This document shows positions 7,468 through 14,675 of a stretch of DNA of 30,948 nucleotides, piece by piece. This DNA comes from CAZFHZ01 sp964519015. Lineage in GTDB: Bacteria; Blakebacterota; Blakebacteria; Blakebacterales; CAYUVJ01. Within the stretch, counting starts at the first letter, position 1, and each line of letters opens with the position of its first letter. The stretch covers positions 1 to 30,948 of the forward strand of contig CAZFHZ010000035.1 in NCBI GenBank assembly GCA_964519015.1. Reading direction: 5' to 3'. A program made the translations under genes and the position numbers. The notes below the pieces were generated by a model. That model was given only the letters and a program-made list of their open reading frames with translations, was not told the origin of the DNA and did no database searches.

Positions 7468-7588
7468 TCACCAGGCCACGGCGGCCCCGTCCTGGTGCGG
7501 GGTGGAGCCCCCCATCATCACCCCGGTGGCGGCGTCGAAGAGGATCCCCTGCCCTTCCCCACCCCGCCGATGGTGGTACGAGAGGAAT
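7468..7588 (-). pseudogene. ggt 3'-end remnant (copy C)
   Basis: This matches the ggt end at 10107-10225 with about 89% identity over the first 88 bases. One base is missing in the C/G run near 7554-7560, so the frame is broken, and a Lys in the HK-DG segment is Gln. Similarity fades after GATGGTGGT (about 7578). The stop codon of the large PKD protein lies at 7594, abutting this remnant. Confidence 0.82.
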
Positions 7589-7593
7589 CCAGG

Positions 7594-9927
7594 TCAGGGA
7601 TAGTAGTAACGTCCCATATTGAGAGCGTTATGCTGGAACCGAGGCCAGCCGGATGTCGCCAGTCCGTTCGAGCGGGTCCCGATACGGTAGAGGTGGGGGG
7701 ACGCGGTACCGACGAACAGACCGCCTTGACTCGTCATGTTCAAGGGAGCGGTGACAGCCAATCCGATGCTGATGTGACCGAGCCCCTGGCCTCCCTCGTC
7801 GACCGCGAATACGTATCCACCCATCGTTCCGCAGTAGATCGTACCATCATCGGCGATCACGGGGGTGTTCCTGACCTCATCGAGGGTGAAATGCTCCCAG
7901 AGGACCTGGCCGTCCGGGGCGAGACAGACCAGGTAGCCGGAAGTGGAACCGACATAGACCCGCCCGTCCGGTCCCACTGCCGGACCGGTTTGGGCGAGGG
8001 GACGCCCGGCACTGGCACTCCAGCGCAGAGTGCCATTTGGATAGATCGCCGTCACCAGGCCGGTACTGGTGGCGATATAGATACTTCCGTCGGGGCCAAC
8101 CGCCGGGGGACCTACCACATTGCCTGTCAGGGTCCGGCTCCAGACCAGGGTCCCGGAGGATGGATCGTGAGCACGCACCCCGAAGCTCCGGGTCGCGACC
8201 ACCACCAGACCGGCCGGCGTATAGACCACGGCACCATCCACGTAGCCCGGAATGTATCTGGCCCAACTTCGCTGACCGTCTGCATCGACGGCGAAGAGGG
8301 TGTCGTTCTGGGCGGCGACATATAACGTGCCGTCCGGCCCGATCGCCGGACACGCGGCGATCCCGTGGTTTCTTGAACCGGTATCGAACGTCCAGGCATG
8401 ATTGAGCGCGTGGTCATAAGCGACCAGATATCCGTCGGTGGTTCCGATATATACCCGCCCGTCCCAAGCTATGACCGGTGCGGTCTTGGGCAGCCCCGGC
8501 AGGACCGCTGATGTGATGAGGACCCCGTCCGGTGCGTAGAGATGGAGTCCCGTGCCAGAGTCCGCCGCCACATATTCGCCGGAGTTCCGGATTGCCACTG
8601 AACGGTCGTTAACGGTCACCGGGAGATCGAGCTCAGATCCTAAGAACATACTTGAGATTACTGTTACACTGGTCGCAGTAGTGTCGCTGGCGCCGGCCGG
8701 ATCGCGGGCTTCCATGGTCACCGCGTACTCGCCGGTCGCCGGGAAGGAATGCTCGACGAGCGGGGTGTCACTCCTCCATTCCGTATCCCAGGTCCCGTCC
8801 TGCTCCCAGTCCCAGCGGAACGTCAGACGCTCCAACGGGCTCTCCGCATCGGTCGTGCCCGAAGGATCGAAACGGAAGACGGTGGTGGGCCACCCCATCG
8901 TGGGATTGACCGTGAAGGCAGCCTGCGGCGCCGTGTTCGAGATGGTCACCTGTACGCTGGTGGTGTCGGTCGCAGTGTAGCTGTCCTGGACTTCGATCCG
9001 GGTGGTCACCGTACCGCTGAGATCGAATCGATGACTGCGGAGCTTCTCGGTCGACCAGGTCGTGTCCCAGATGCCGTCATTCTCCCAGTCCCAGCGCACA
9101 AGCAGATCGGAGACCGGATCAATGTCATCCGTACTGCCCCCCGCGTTGTACTGGAAGTAGGTCTCGCAGGTCCCGCTCAAAGGTGCGACGGTCAGCACCG
9201 CGTCCGGGGGCGTGTTGGAGGGATGTACCAAGACCGACACCGAGGTCGTGTCGGTGAGGCTCCGGTTGTCCCGGACCTCGAGGATGACTCGGTATTGACC
9301 TATGGTATCGAACGAGTGTGTCTGCGTCAGCGCTGTCGACCAGTCGGTGTCCCACTCGCCGTCGCCTTCCCAATCCCAGTGTCCGGTCAGGAGGTTGTTG
9401 GCTCCGTTGCGGTTCTCGCTGGCTCCGGCGTCGAACAGGAAGAGGGTATCCGTGGTCCCATGGGTGGGCTGGACCGTCAATCGGGCTTCAGGGGGAACTA
9501 GCGACCCATATACGGACGTCTCCTGGACGGTGAAGGCCGTTGCTCCCCAGGAATCACGAACCTGTAGTCCGACAGCGAACGTACCCAGATCCTGGTAACG
9601 GTGCTCTCGTCGCTTCCCCGCCCCCCACATCGTGTCCCAAACCCCGTCACCGTTCCAGTCCCATCGGACCTGGAGGAACCGGCATTCCTCCTCCGGGTCG
9701 CTGCAGCCGGAGGCGTCGAATACGAACAGGGTGTCGATGGTCCCGACCGATGGCGTTACCGTGAACGCCGCCGTCGGTTCCCTGTTGTCGGGCTCGAGGG
9801 TGCAGGTGGTCANNNNNNNNNNAGTAGGATGGGGACCGTATCGTGGTATCAGAGGCAGGACGGCCAGGAGGAAGAGGCGGGACATCCGACGGAACGGGGC
9901 CCGGTGGGTCGGTCGTGTCCGGTTCAC
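7594..9927 (-). CDS. Exported PKD-domain/PQQ-like propeller protein
   Basis: About 777 residues, including four unknown ones in a 10-N gap. The start is GTG (9927), with GGAGG eight bases upstream. An N-terminal hydrophobic stretch (RLFLLAVLPLI) implies export. Four PKD-like domains of about 100 residues follow (about 45-435). Each has a PSxGT-TxFxFD entry, an RWDWExDGxWDT core and a SHxFxxxGxxxVxLEVRD end. The rest (about 440-760) is a PQQ-like propeller with repeated PA(V/I)GPDG-(V/I)Y(V/I)(G/A)(T/S) blades. It ends SGWPRFQHNALNMG, a tail common in exported propeller proteins. A surface adhesion or glycan-binding role is likely; no enzyme site is seen. The stop abuts a ggt remnant. Confidence 0.88.
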   Translation of the reverse strand: MNRTRPTHRAPFRRMSRLFLLAVLPLIPRYGPHPTXXXXTTCTLEPDNREPTAAFTVTPSVGTIDTLFVFDASGCSDPEEECRFLQVRWDWNGDGVWDTMWGAGKRREHRYQDLGTFAVGLQVRDSWGATAFTVQETSVYGSLVPPEARLTVQPTHGTTDTLFLFDAGASENRNGANNLLTGHWDWEGDGEWDTDWSTALTQTHSFDTIGQYRVILEVRDNRSLTDTTSVSVLVHPSNTPPDAVLTVAPLSGTCETYFQYNAGGSTDDIDPVSDLLVRWDWENDGIWDTTWSTEKLRSHRFDLSGTVTTRIEVQDSYTATDTTSVQVTISNTAPQAAFTVNPTMGWPTTVFRFDPSGTTDAESPLERLTFRWDWEQDGTWDTEWRSDTPLVEHSFPATGEYAVTMEARDPAGASDTTATSVTVISSMFLGSELDLPVTVNDRSVAIRNSGEYVAADSGTGLHLYAPDGVLITSAVLPGLPKTAPVIAWDGRVYIGTTDGYLVAYDHALNHAWTFDTGSRNHGIAACPAIGPDGTLYVAAQNDTLFAVDADGQRSWARYIPGYVDGAVVYTPAGLVVVATRSFGVRAHDPSSGTLVWSRTLTGNVVGPPAVGPDGSIYIATSTGLVTAIYPNGTLRWSASAGRPLAQTGPAVGPDGRVYVGSTSGYLVCLAPDGQVLWEHFTLDEVRNTPVIADDGTIYCGTMGGYVFAVDEGGQGLGHISIGLAVTAPLNMTSQGGLFVGTASPHLYRIGTRSNGLATSGWPRFQHNALNMGRYYYP
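9813..9822. other. Short assembly gap (10 N)
   Basis: A ten-base placeholder just after the signal segment of the PKD protein. The frame is open on both sides at this length, so a length of 1 modulo 3 is possible. Confidence 0.97.
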
Positions 9928-10052
9928 GGGGACACCTCCGGCACGACCTGCCAGGAGGAGGTGAGGTCAGGATCGCTCTCCGAGCCCCGTTGAGAGTTCC
10001 TGTGTACCATCTTGCCTCTGGACCTGTGCTACCCGGTGTCCTCGCGCTCGAG

Positions 10053-10080
10053 ATTATGCTCCACTCATGCTCGAATGCAA
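10053..10080 (-). promoter_or_regulatory. Possible promoter of the PKD-propeller gene
   Basis: On the minus strand, TTGCAT (10080-10075) and CATAAT (10058-10053) stand 16 bases apart. They lie in the 179-base gap between the ggt stop and the PKD protein start, about 125 bases before the latter. The -35 box is identical to that of the higBA promoter. Confidence 0.4.
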
Positions 10081-10106
10081 GACTTCCGGTCCGAGCCCTT
10101 CTACCT

Positions 10107-11849
10107 TCACCAGGCCACCGCGGCTCCATCCTTGTGGGGAGTGGAACCCCCCATCATGACCCCGGTGGCGGCGTCGAAGAGGATTCCCTGCCCGCCCCCC
10201 ACCCCGCCGATGGTGGTCCGGCGGGTGAGCGCGTGCCCGAGCGCCTCCAGCCGGGTCAGGACCCGCTCGTCGATGCCCGGCTCGGTGGTCACCCGCAGGC
10301 CCCCGTCGTGGTTGATGCGGGGCACCTCGAAGGCCTGCTGAATGTTCATCCCGAAGGCTACCACGTTGAGGAAGACCTGCACGTGCTGCTGCGGCTGGAC
10401 GGAGCCCCCCATCACCCCGAAGCTCATAAAGAGGTCCTCCCCCTTGAAGGCCATGGCCGGGATGATGGTGTGGAAGGGACGCTTGCGCGGGGCGTAGGCG
10501 TTGACGTGGTCGGGGTCGAGGGAGAAGAGGGAACCCCGGTTCTGCAGGGTGAAGCCGTAGCCGGGCACCACCAGCCCGGAGCCGAACTCGCTGTAGATGC
10601 TGTAGATGAGCGAGACGGCGTTGTGCTCGGCGTCCATGACGGTCAGGTAGACGGTGTCCCCCGGGCCCTCGATGCCGGAGCGGACCCGCTGGGTGGCCCG
10701 GCGGGGGTCGATCCGCTCGAACTGGGTGCGGGCGTAGTCCTCCGAGATCATCCGCTCGACCGGGAGGTCGTGGAAGGCCGGATCGGCGTTCCAGCGGTCG
10801 ATATCGGCGTAGGCCAGCTTCTTGGCCTCGATCAGGTAGTGGAGGTACTCGGCGGAGTTGTGGCCCAGGGCCGCCACGTCCGCGTGGGAGAGGATCTTGA
10901 GCATCTCCAGGGCGGCCACGCCCTGCCCGTTGGGGGGGAGTTCGAAGAGGCGGTATTCCTCGTAATCGGCGAAGATCGGCTCGACCCAGTCGGAGGTGTG
11001 CGCGCGCAGGTCCTCCAGGGTGAGGAAGCCCCCCTTCTCCTGTCCGTAGGTCACGATGGCCTCGGCGATCGGTCCCTCGTAGAAGGCTTTCCGCCCCTCC
11101 CGGGCAAGCAGGCGGAGGCTCTTCCCCAGGTCGCGGTTGACGAGCACCTCCCCCACCATGGGGGGACGGCCGTCGATGAGCCAGGTGGCGGCGGCCGAGG
11201 GTTCGGCCGCCAGCTTGCGGCGGTTGCTCACGAAGGTGCTCTGGATCCGTTCGGTGACCGGGAAACCGTGTTCGGCGTAGTAGATGGCCGGTTCCAGCAC
11301 CTCGGCCAGGTTCATCGTGCCGTAGGTTTCCAGCAGTTCGCACCAGCCGTCCACCGCCCCCGGGACGGTGACCGAGTAGATCCCGCCGATGCCGCGGCGC
11401 CCCTCCGCCTGCAGCCGGGCCTGCAGTTCCTCCAGGGTTGCCCCGGCGGCCGCCCGGCCGCTGGCGTTGAGTCCGACCAGTTTCTTCTCCCGGGCCAGCC
11501 AGACCAGGGCGAAGAGGTCCCCCCCCAGGCTCGTGGCGGCCGGCTCCACCACCGTGAGCACGGCGGCGGTGGCGATGGCCGCATCCACCGCGTTCCCCCC
11601 CCGCTTCAGGATGTCCAGCCCGGCGTTGGCCGCCAGCGGCTGGCTGGTGGCCACCACCCCCCGCAGGCCCATGACCGCGGAGCGCTTGGTCTCGAAGTCG
11701 AAGGTGGGACGGATGGAGGGTTCTCGATGGGTCATGGCGGTCTCATCCGGTGGCTGGGTCCGGCCACACCCGGCCAGGGGCAGGAGCAGCAGGAGGAGAA
11801 AGCGTACAGGGCACGGGTTGCGCCGCCGGGAATGGATTCGCGCGGGCAT
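10107..11849 (-). CDS. ggt: Gamma-glutamyltransferase lipoprotein (CapD-like role possible)
   Basis: 580 residues, a normal length. A basic N-terminus, a leucine run and LPLAGC give a lipobox with Cys28, so the protein is a lipoprotein. Family motifs include GGNAVDAAIATAAVLTVVEP (85-104), PNGQGVAALEML, the nucleophile Thr399 in GDTVYLTVMD, FGSGLVVPGYGFTLQN, PRKRPFHTIIPAM (454-466) and GGSVQPQQ. The precursor self-cleaves before Thr399 to give two subunits. The enzyme transfers or hydrolyses gamma-glutamyl groups. Following capBC-like genes on the same strand, it may trim or anchor a gamma-glutamate polymer as CapD does, or recover glutamate from it. AGGAGG is nine bases before the ATG. Its last codons recur as remnants at 3602, 6266 and 7468, with a trace at 2815. 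A strong hairpin separates it from guaA-like. Confidence 0.94.
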   Translation of the reverse strand: MPARIHSRRRNPCPVRFLLLLLLPLAGCGRTQPPDETAMTHREPSIRPTFDFETKRSAVMGLRGVVATSQPLAANAGLDILKRGGNAVDAAIATAAVLTVVEPAATSLGGDLFALVWLAREKKLVGLNASGRAAAGATLEELQARLQAEGRRGIGGIYSVTVPGAVDGWCELLETYGTMNLAEVLEPAIYYAEHGFPVTERIQSTFVSNRRKLAAEPSAAATWLIDGRPPMVGEVLVNRDLGKSLRLLAREGRKAFYEGPIAEAIVTYGQEKGGFLTLEDLRAHTSDWVEPIFADYEEYRLFELPPNGQGVAALEMLKILSHADVAALGHNSAEYLHYLIEAKKLAYADIDRWNADPAFHDLPVERMISEDYARTQFERIDPRRATQRVRSGIEGPGDTVYLTVMDAEHNAVSLIYSIYSEFGSGLVVPGYGFTLQNRGSLFSLDPDHVNAYAPRKRPFHTIIPAMAFKGEDLFMSFGVMGGSVQPQQHVQVFLNVVAFGMNIQQAFEVPRINHDGGLRVTTEPGIDERVLTRLEALGHALTRRTTIGGVGGGQGILFDAATGVMMGGSTPHKDGAAVAW

Positions 11850-11892
11850 GGCGAGAGACCTCCTGCGGCTGTCGGTCCGACCGGGAGATGGT

Positions 11893-11932
11893 ACGGGCCC
11901 CGGAACCTGTGGTTGGTGGTTCCGGGGCCCGT
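11893..11932 (-). terminator. Perfect 15-bp hairpin between guaA-like and ggt
   Basis: ACGGGCCCCGGAACC (11893-11907) and GGTTCCGGGGCCCGT (11918-11932) pair perfectly around a ten-base loop. It lies seven bases after the guaA-like stop. No T-run follows on either strand, so it may be an atypical terminator, an attenuator setting ggt expression, or an mRNA-stabilising stem. Confidence 0.65.
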
Positions 11933-11939
11933 GCTGTGT

Positions 11940-12902
11940 TCAGATCGCCTCCATGGTGGAGGGGGGCTTGGGAGCCAGGTTGTAGGTGACACTGACCACC
12001 CCGGGGACCTCGGCCGTCAGGCGGTCGGCCAGCCGGCGCAGGAGGGGCCAGGGGATCTCGGTGGGCGTGCCGACCCGGGCGTCTACGCTCTCCCAGCAGC
12101 GCACCTCGATCTGCAGACCGAAGTCCCGTTTCCCCTCCCGCATCCCGGTGACCCGGTCCTCATGGAGGATGGCCAGCTTCAGGAAGGCGGGCACCTCGGC
12201 CAGCTCCTGTTCGACGATCGTAGTGGCGGTGCGCACCGTGGCGATCCGCTCCGGGGTGACCTCGCCGATCACCCGGGCGGCCAGCGCCGGCCCGGGGAAG
12301 GGCATCCGGTTCCAGACCGACTCGGGCAGCCCCAGGGCCGCGGCCACCTTGCGCACCCCGTCTTTGCGGATCTGCACGAGCGGTTCCAGGATGCGATAGC
12401 CGAAGGCCTTCTGCGGGTCGATGCCGAGCTGCTCGAAGACGTTGTGCTGCCGCTTGATCCCGGCCACCGTCTCGTCGACGTCGGTCAGGATCGTCCCCTG
12501 GAACAGGAAGTGCGCCCCGCTTTCCCGGACCAGGCGTCCGAAGACCTTCTTGTAGAACGTCTGGGTGATGGCCTCCCTCTTCTCCTCGGGATCGATGACC
12601 CCCTTCAGGGTGGCGAAGAACTCCTTCCGGGCATCCACGATCTCCACCGGCACGCCCAGGTCGCGGAAGAGTGCCGCCACGCGCTGCGGCTCTCCCTCGC
12701 GCATCAGGCCGTTCTCGATGAAGTAGGTCTTCAGGCGCTCCCCCAGCGCCCGGTGCCCCAGCAGGGTCACCGCGGAGGAGTCCACGCCCCCCGAGAGGGC
12801 GTTGACGGCGGTACCCTCCCCCACGGCAGCGGCGATCTCGGCCGTCTTCTCGGCGATGAAGGCCGCCGGGTTCAGTTCCTCGATCCGGATCTCCTTGATC
12901 AT
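11940..12902 (-). CDS. guaA: Stand-alone GMP synthase-type ATP pyrophosphatase subunit
   Basis: 320 residues, without the N-terminal glutaminase domain found in most bacterial GuaA. The PP-loop NALSGGVDSSAVT (about 34-46) binds ATP. FIENGLMREGE, FLFQGTILTDV, RQHNV, MPFPGPALAARVIGEVTPER and the C-terminal APKPPSTMEAI match the synthase and dimerisation parts of GuaA, with some departures (for example FIENG for FVDHG). This is the layout of archaeal GMP synthase subunit B, which adenylates XMP and takes ammonia from a separate glutaminase. No glutaminase gene is in the window. It lies 19 bases after the C69 gene in the same run, so it may be a divergent paralogue with another substrate. Confidence 0.82.
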   Translation of the reverse strand: MIKEIRIEELNPAAFIAEKTAEIAAAVGEGTAVNALSGGVDSSAVTLLGHRALGERLKTYFIENGLMREGEPQRVAALFRDLGVPVEIVDARKEFFATLKGVIDPEEKREAITQTFYKKVFGRLVRESGAHFLFQGTILTDVDETVAGIKRQHNVFEQLGIDPQKAFGYRILEPLVQIRKDGVRKVAAALGLPESVWNRMPFPGPALAARVIGEVTPERIATVRTATTIVEQELAEVPAFLKLAILHEDRVTGMREGKRDFGLQIEVRCWESVDARVGTPTEIPWPLLRRLADRLTAEVPGVVSVTYNLAPKPPSTMEAI

Positions 12903-12921
12903 CGGCCCCCCCGGTGCCCGC

Positions 12922-14601
12922 TCAGAAGCCGCGGGCGAACATGGTGAAGAAGAGGTCCCCCAGCTCCCACCACTTGGCCATGGTGGCGCGGGCGAAGTCG
13001 TTCGTGTAGCGGGTCAGCAGGGCCCGGTAGTCCGGGTCGTCGTGGTTGTTGCCCGCCTTCTTGTAGAGCTCGAGCGCTTTCTGCTCGATCATGGGCAGCT
13101 CCATAAGAGCCTGCTGCTCGAAGTCCATGACCCCCTTCTCGATGTACTCCCGGGTCACTCCCCAGCGGACCTGGGCCAGCCGGTTGGCCCGGCGGAACCA
13201 CCAGGTGGCCGAGTCCTCGCGGTAGCTCTTCTGCCCGCAGATGGCGAAGGCGGGGGGCAGCTCGGTCGCTCCGGCGAAGATGGGGATGCGGGGGCTCTGC
13301 CCCGGGTTGTCCAGGGAGAACCAGGCCACTCCGCCCACCGCGTCGGGGAGCCAGCCGCGGGCCTGGTTGACCTGCGAGTAGGAGCAGCCGGCGATGGCGA
13401 TGGTGCGCACCGTCTCGACCGTACCCGGCTTGAGGGCGTTCAAGAGGGGGGCCCAGCTCGCGATGCTCCAGTTGTTGACCATCGGGCTCTTGACGAGCTC
13501 GGGCTGGGCGCCGGCCGGTTCACCCCCCCGCCCCCGCATCGTCCGGGACGTCACCAGGTTCTTGGTGGCGTCGAACTCAGTCCCCTCATAGGTCTCCCGG
13601 TAGTAACGGAACATATCCTGCACCGAGACCTTCTGCTCCGGCTTGACCGAGAAGGGGAGTTCCTCCATCTCCTGGTTCAGGTTGAGCCCGGGGGCCATGG
13701 TGCTCAGGATGTAGAACTCGCGCATGGAGTAGCAGTAGGGTTTGCCATCCCGGTCACGGCTCCCGTAGGCCTTCCACCACTTGAACGGCTCGCCGCTCTT
13801 GGGGTCCCACCAGCCCATCTCCTCGGCCAGTGCGTGCACGTTCTCACTGGCCATGTAGAAGTCGGGCTTGGAGAGGTCGAGGGTGCTGATGCGCGGGATG
13901 TTGGCCGAGACCCCGACGTGGTCATCGGGGATGCGCACGGCCGCCCAGACCGCGCCGATCTCGGCCAGTCCGGCCCCCATGATCTCGAAGTGCCAGACCT
14001 CCTTGGGGTCGGCGAAGGTGAGGCACTCCCCCGAATCGCCGTAGCCGTACTCCTTGACCAGCCGGCCGATCATCTGGATCGCCTCGCGCGCGGTCTTGCA
14101 GCGCTGCAGCACGATCTCCTGGAGGTTCTCGATGTTGAAGAGCCCCTCGTCGTTACGCAGTTCGCGCCGCCCGCCGATGGTGGTCTCCCCGATCATGAGC
14201 TGGTGCTCGTTCATGCAGGGATAGGCGACATTCATGAACTGGTAGGTCTCCTCGACCTCGGGGATCTCTCCCTTCAAGGTGAGCCGCCGCATATCGTCGG
14301 GCGTCTCGGTGTGGAGCAGCCCCCAGTAGATCCGTTTCCTGGCTCCTGCCGGGAAGGTCTGCCGCGGCACGATGTTGACCCACTGCCGGTAGTTGCCGTC
14401 GCACGAGTGGGCGGTCATCACCGATCCGTCGACGGAGGCGAGCCGGCCCACCATGATGCTCGTGCAACCCTGGAAGCCGTCCTCCCAGGCATAGAGCTGC
14501 TCCCCCGGCACCTGGGCACGAGTGGCAGCGGCGGTCAGGACCGCCACCAGCGGCAGCAGGACACCGACGGCCATGATCTTCTTCAGCATTCCCCGATTCA
14601 C
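12922..14601 (-). CDS. Exported C69-family (PepD-like) Ntn-hydrolase
   Basis: 559 residues from the GTG at 14601, chosen because AGGAG lies eight bases upstream and an export signal (LKKIMAVGVLLPLVAVLTAAATRAQ) follows. Just after the signal, DGFQGCTSIMVGRLASVDGSVMTAHSCDGN is the N-terminal nucleophile region of peptidase family C69; Cys46 should become the N-terminus after processing. ASVDGS is typical. Later matches include ETTIGGRRELRN, DPKEVWHFEIMG and a long alpha-helical C-terminus. Such enzymes cleave dipeptides or amide-linked amino acids. In this operon it probably acts on peptides released from a glutamate polymer, but that is inference. It lies 74 bases after the carboxypeptidase-like gene. 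Confidence 0.87.
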   Translation of the reverse strand: MNRGMLKKIMAVGVLLPLVAVLTAAATRAQVPGEQLYAWEDGFQGCTSIMVGRLASVDGSVMTAHSCDGNYRQWVNIVPRQTFPAGARKRIYWGLLHTETPDDMRRLTLKGEIPEVEETYQFMNVAYPCMNEHQLMIGETTIGGRRELRNDEGLFNIENLQEIVLQRCKTAREAIQMIGRLVKEYGYGDSGECLTFADPKEVWHFEIMGAGLAEIGAVWAAVRIPDDHVGVSANIPRISTLDLSKPDFYMASENVHALAEEMGWWDPKSGEPFKWWKAYGSRDRDGKPYCYSMREFYILSTMAPGLNLNQEMEELPFSVKPEQKVSVQDMFRYYRETYEGTEFDATKNLVTSRTMRGRGGEPAGAQPELVKSPMVNNWSIASWAPLLNALKPGTVETVRTIAIAGCSYSQVNQARGWLPDAVGGVAWFSLDNPGQSPRIPIFAGATELPPAFAICGQKSYREDSATWWFRRANRLAQVRWGVTREYIEKGVMDFEQQALMELPMIEQKALELYKKAGNNHDDPDYRALLTRYTNDFARATMAKWWELGDLFFTMFARGF

Positions 14602-14675
14602 GAGGTCACTCCTTTGCCTGCGCGTGGTTCGGTCCGCGGAGATCCGGCCCACCGGCCGGGCGTCTCCACGACCGT

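Noticed and set aside
3602..10225. ggt tails as integron attC sites or a CRISPR-like array
   Set aside because: Copies are 0.9-2.7 kb apart, encode protein in frame and show only synonymous change in the best copy. No attC core pairs, integrase or short regular spacers were seen.
10198..10228. Hairpin CACCCCGCCG...CGGCGGGTG in the ggt tail as a recombination structure
   Set aside because: It is interrupted, lost in copies A and C, and explained by coding for Gly-Gly and Arg-Arg in GC-rich DNA.
9843..12947. Open frame of 1034 codons on the plus strand
   Set aside because: It is the GC-driven antisense shadow of ggt and the guaA-like gene. Its product is low-complexity in Gly, Pro, Arg and His with no domain, and it crosses gene borders.
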